NCBI RefSeq assembly: GCF_029784135.1 | Contig: NC_073746.1 | Span: 35,383,378-35,447,377, forward strand | Reading direction: 5' to 3' | DNA: 64,000 nucleotides | Origin: Toxorhynchites rutilus septentrionalis | Lineage: Eukaryota > Arthropoda > Insecta > Diptera > Culicidae | Shown here: positions 59,924-64,000 of the stretch, in pieces | Layout: every line of letters begins with the position of its first letter | Position numbering within the stretch: position 1 is the first letter of the stretch | Program-made: the position numbers and the translations under genes | Notes under the pieces: model-generated | Databases searched by the model: none | What the model saw: the letters and a program-made list of their open reading frames with translations, nothing else | Told to the model about the DNA's origin: nothing

Positions 59924-62900
59924 CACTAGATTGCCCAAGCAAGTCATTTTGACTGCTTTTCAATTTCAATTAGGAAAGCTGTTATGTGTATAATGGCACA
60001 GTTTCTTAGAACGTTGTGATTTTTTACACAACATATAACAGTGTTTATTGATAATTGTAGTTATCTCCCCCCTCCTTCATTTCCGGAGATATATATGTGT
60101 TATATTCAGAGATGCCAACCTTCCTGATTTTAGAGGATTTCCCAGACTTTTTGGCTCGTATCCTGATATCCTGATAACCATTCAATTTTGCCTGATTTTT
60201 CTGAAATGATTCTGAATTATCCTGATTTTTGAGGTTTTTACTTTATCACAATAAAAACAATCCATAATGAATATACCGGGATTCCCTTCAAAGTTTCCCT
60301 GGTTGGAAATGAGAACTATCAGAATAGGCTACATAAAAAAAGCTCAACATAGAATATAATGATTAGCCTTTCATTCGTTAATTATTTATTCCGAGGCGAT
60401 TCACGTTTTTGAAAGTACAGTGTCGACATTTATCAAATTTTGAAGTTGACGTGAAAGAAAGATTCTCATAAGATTGAAACGCTCGAATACAGTTTCTAAT
60501 TTTTATATTTCGAAAGAAAATAATTACTTGGGGTTTTAAGAAGGTTTAAAACACGTAGTGCATTTATTCCACCTGAGAATCCATCATGATTTTTGCATCA
60601 TTATGACAGAAAATGAAGCTCAATGTCGTCAACGTGGATTGCAAAAACGCAACGAAAATGCCGTTTTGAAGAGTGACGGTTGATGAAAATGGATAATTTA
60701 CAACAATTTTGATCAGCAAAAAAAATATACGCGAAATAAACAACCTTAAGCTAACCCAAAAGTCGATCTTCAGCCGAAGAAAGTCATGCTCTGTGTCTGG
60801 TGCGATTGGAAAAAAATTCTGTACAATAACTTTCTACCAAGTAACCAGTCGATAAATTCCAATAAGTACTGCTAGCAAATGAACAAATTGATTATTAAGC
60901 GACCAAAGACAAACATCGTGAATTAGTCTATGTGATAGGCGTAATCTTTCCATCAGGCCAACGCAAAACTGCATATCACTACAAATTACACAATAAAATA
61001 TTTCGGAATCTGGCTGGGATGTCCTATCCCACCAGCTAAACTAACCGGTTATTACAACCTCAGATTATCACAGGTTCAGGTCTCTGCAGAATTATTTTAA
61101 GGGCAAGAAGTTCGATTCTATGGACAGTATAAAATAACACCTTGGACAGTTTTCGACGAGAAGGCAAACATTATCTGGTTTAATATATTTTGAATTATTT
61201 TTTTAAATATTTCGAGAATGACCACATTTAGAAGGAGATTGATAATAACCTTTTTTTTATTTTAAATCACATCAGGATTCATAATTTGTGGCTAAAAATG
61301 ATTGTTAACATACAAAAATTCGATGTTTCGAAAATTCCTAAAAATTCGATGTTCCAAAAAATTCGTCAAAAATAGTTTTACCATATTGGGCCAATTTTTT
61401 AAATTTTCTGCATGACTTCTATTTTGTATGAAAAAAAAATAAAAAAAAATAAAAAAATATGTATTTTGGATATTGCAAATCGATTTGTTATTTTGTAAAT
61501 AAAGAAAAGAGTACTAATTTTTTTTTTCTCAGTGTACATTTTTTTCATATTCAACCATCAATACTCTATAACTATTTCCAAGACACTACTCCGGTACGAC
61601 TCATAGTTTTTGAGATATAAATTATCAAAGATTTCTCTTACTAATATCGATGCGCCATTTTCAAAAGTTACGCTTGAGTCAAAAAATTCCCAATTGCTGT
61701 GAAAAACTCATATTTCCTCCAACCCATACAAGTTTTAAAAATCTGCATTTTTAGGACGATTTCATTTGGAATTGCTGACATGATAACATACAAGTACATG
61801 ATAAATTGTCACTTTTTGCGTATTGATAAGTTGCAGTTTCTCAAAAATCTAAAATAATAATCATTATTCAAATTTTTGTGCAGTCTTTGTTCAAACTTGT
61901 TCAAACAAGTTGTTTATTTTTTTTTCTTTTGAGGCCTAAATGCAGGAAGTAAATGTTGAAAAGAGATGAGTTATCGGAAAAGTAAACGAACATAAGTGAA
62001 GAGTGCTTCCACTGTACAATCAGATGCAATAAATTCTGAACTATCGTGTGGAGATGAGACAGATTGTGTTCAAAGTGAAACATTTGACACTGAAGATAAC
62101 GATGAGAAGTCGATCACCAATGATTATGGGAGATGGTCTTATCTCGTTGATAATAGATAACATTATTATCAAGCATATGAAAAAATGCACAAATGTAGAC
62201 TGCTGAATTTTGAGGAATGATTGAACAACAGAATTATCTGAAATATTTGCATTTATTGGGATTTTATATGCTTGTAGAGCTTTGAAAATATTGAGAATAG
62301 TCCAGCTTGCTATCAACAGGGCAAATTATTACAGTTGACGAGCAATTATTTTCGACAAAAACCAAATGTAGATTTTCACAGTATATGCCTAATAAGCGCT
62401 GAAACTTGTCAAGCCATTTACAAGAAGTTCAAGAAATATCACGACCAATTTTCCCTAGTATGTCACTCGCGACAAAATTATCGACAAAAAAAACAATTCT
62501 GATTGGAACCATACGAGGAAAAAAAAAGGGAATTTTCCAAATAAGCTTATCAAACGGAAGACAACATGCCTCGTTTTTCAACTCTGTAAATACTCTGTTT
62601 TTCAACTGAGTAAATAAAAGAGTAGCTGTTCTAGATTCTAAGCATGAATATGTGAAAATTTATAAAAGTGATGCGAAACACATGAAAAGATTTCCACCTT
62701 CATTTTCGATAAAAATACATAAATAGTCCAAAAAGGATTTTTTTTAAGTAAAATAGTTCATTTATTGCTCATATTCACTAATAACTTGTTATGAAACTGT
62801 AAATGATGTAAAAAATATTGAAAATTAATTTAAAAAAAAATTCTTTGCACATCAGATTTTCTTTCATAGAGCAGTCATTTTGATTGCTTTTGGGTAATAT

Positions 62901-62931
62901 AGGTATATACTAAGTTTCGGTCTTTCTAGTG
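59924..62931 (+). mobile_element. Decayed piggyBac-like transposon
   Basis: TTAA duplications at 59920-59923 and 62932-62935 flank the inverted ends CACTAGA and TCTAGTG. Both subterminal regions contain AGTCATTTTGAYTGCTTTT. TTAA target duplication with a short C-starting terminal repeat is the mark of piggyBac elements. Total 3008 bp, a normal length for the group. A degraded transposase lies in the right third; the left two thirds show no coding sequence. Confidence 0.88.
62030..62640 (+). pseudogene. piggyBac transposase remnant
   Basis: Pieces in different frames recall piggyBac transposase (DDE_Tnp_1_7 type). A stretch near 62245-62280 reads FIGILYACRALKI. VDEQLFSTKTKCRFSQYMPN starts at 62334 and resembles the region with a catalytic Asp (VDEQL). 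KKTILIGTIRGKKKGIFQI lies near 62486-62540, resembling the conserved GTIRKNK block. Stops and frameshifts separate them, and the first catalytic block and C-terminal Cys-rich region are not readable. Non-functional. Confidence 0.8.
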
Positions 62932-62935
62932 TTAA

Positions 62936-63951
62936 ACAACCCAAACCTCTCGTACTTCTGTAATTTTTGATTTATTCTTGATACACCATATTCTAAATCA
63001 TATACGTCTCTGGTTATCCCACCCATCTCTTCGATTAATTTTTCCAAACTAAATACTGCTAGAATGTTTTCCACCTAATGGATAATATAATAATAGTCCT
63101 ACTGGTTTTGCCTAATGTTGCAGAATTGGCTACCATATAACACACTTTGGGGAAAATATAATCCCTTCCGATTGGTCATTATTTTATCTACTGAAATAGT
63201 CTCAGCCGAAACAGAAGCTATCCGATTGATAGAAACTGTAAAGCATTCATGTTGCTTTCTTGTCAGAATAAGACAGCTCTTGGGTACTCTAGTCGAAAAA
63301 TCTTCTGACATTATGTTTGAAAAGTTCCATGACTTTTGAGTCACCCTGTACTTCAGAGTAGTTGTCGCATGTCAAAATATAAATGTAAAAAAACAGGATT
63401 CGCTCTCTCGATAGCCATTCGGTGCGTATAAGGAATTTCTTGGGAATTTTAGTTTATTCAATCTGATATCTTGCACAAATCATCAGTCTAGACGACTGAT
63501 CACATATTACAGGAGAGATGAACATATATTTTGTTTAATCTCAACGAATTGATTTCGCATGGAAATAAATTTGATGTTAGTATGTTACGCTTACTAAAGC
63601 TGATATACCTTATCCCATTCTGCTCTTGAAGAGGTCGTGATTTTGACCCAGGAAAAATATCCCACACCAACTAAACCAAGCCTCATTATGCGAAACGTTA
63701 TTCGTTTTTTCTTGCATGTACGAGAAAATTAAAGATACGACTCTAGGTGAATAGGCCAAGCTTATTTCATACATGTACAGGTCGTATTCGATTATATACT
63801 GACTCGATTGTATATGATTCGATGAAATACAATTTTAGACTCGAGGGTTATTTCAATAAAAATGTAATGTTTCAAAATTGAGTATTAGTTTTAAGTACAG
63901 TAGAGTAAAATCAGTGATCCTTGATGATATTGAAGGATCATCAGGAATTGT
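62936..63951. other. Presumed intron, no gene recognised
   Basis: AT-rich sequence; a pair of opposite short frames at 63099-63344 overlap and have no domain. Confidence 0.45.
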
Positions 63952-64000
63952 TTAACACTAAGCCTACCACGAGGGGCCAAGTAATCTATTTTAAACTTTT
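63952..64000. mobile_element. Possible second TTAA-type element end (cut by window)
   Basis: TTAA at 63952-63955 is followed by CACTAAGCCTACCACGAG, which resembles the CACTAGA start of the piggyBac-like element at 59924. Only 45 bp are in the window, so the other end cannot be checked. Confidence 0.3.

Overview
The window is eukaryotic, AT-rich and transposon-dense. The best fit is a culicine mosquito such as Aedes. The evidence is a mosquito-type DD37E Tc1/mariner element, a tRNA-derived SINE, several LINE lineages (some with an RNase H domain), an R4-type LINE, hAT-like, mariner, Tc1, piggyBac and MITE insertions, and very little host coding sequence. This assignment is inference from element types; no species-diagnostic host gene was recognised.

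Layout. 1-2.25 kb: a long palindrome (foldback) whose left arm carries a hAT-type insertion (8-bp target duplication). 2.25-7.8 kb: mostly unassigned DNA with two hairpins, one good candidate host exon (3822-3975) and a TAAT-rich stretch. 7.8-8.8 kb: a MITE with TA ends. 9.36-15.91 kb: an internally deleted DD37E element split by a 6-kb minus-strand LINE (10-bp target duplication). 16.2-17.3 kb: a decayed Tc1-like element. 18.0-19.9 kb: an array of MITE copies including an 834-bp tandem duplication. 19.9-25.7 kb: a decayed LINE with a 2.2-kb hAT-type insertion. 26.3 kb: a possible host start exon. 28.0-29.3 kb: a near-intact DD37E element, related to the deleted one at 9.4 kb. 29.9-40.4 kb: a minus-strand LINE with an open ORF2, split between ORF1 and ORF2 by two head-to-tail copies of an R4-clade LINE (33.0-39.9 kb). 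40.9-42.2 kb: a decayed mariner. 42.6-46.1 kb: LINE remnants, one nested in another. 47.0 kb: a SINE with a 12-bp target duplication. 47.4-53.6 kb: an apparently complete, coding-competent RNase H LINE with a 15-bp target duplication; it is the sister of the broken copy at 9.8-15.8 kb. 55.05-56.48 kb: a TA-flanked MITE containing internal tandem repeats. 57.1-58.9 kb: GC-richer DNA ending in a likely signal-peptide exon (58830-58893) followed by a splice donor. 59.9-62.9 kb: a decayed piggyBac-like element with TTAA duplications, lying in the presumed first intron. 63.95 kb: a second TTAA-type end running off the window.

Insertion order can be read from the nesting. The DD37E derivative predates the minus RNase H LINE. 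The 20-kb LINE predates its hAT insertion. The 30-40 kb LINE predates both R4 copies, which are nearly identical and therefore recent. No rRNA, complete tRNA gene, CRISPR or complete host gene was found. Element boundaries were read by eye from target duplications and inverted repeats; clade names are judged from motifs and should be treated as provisional.
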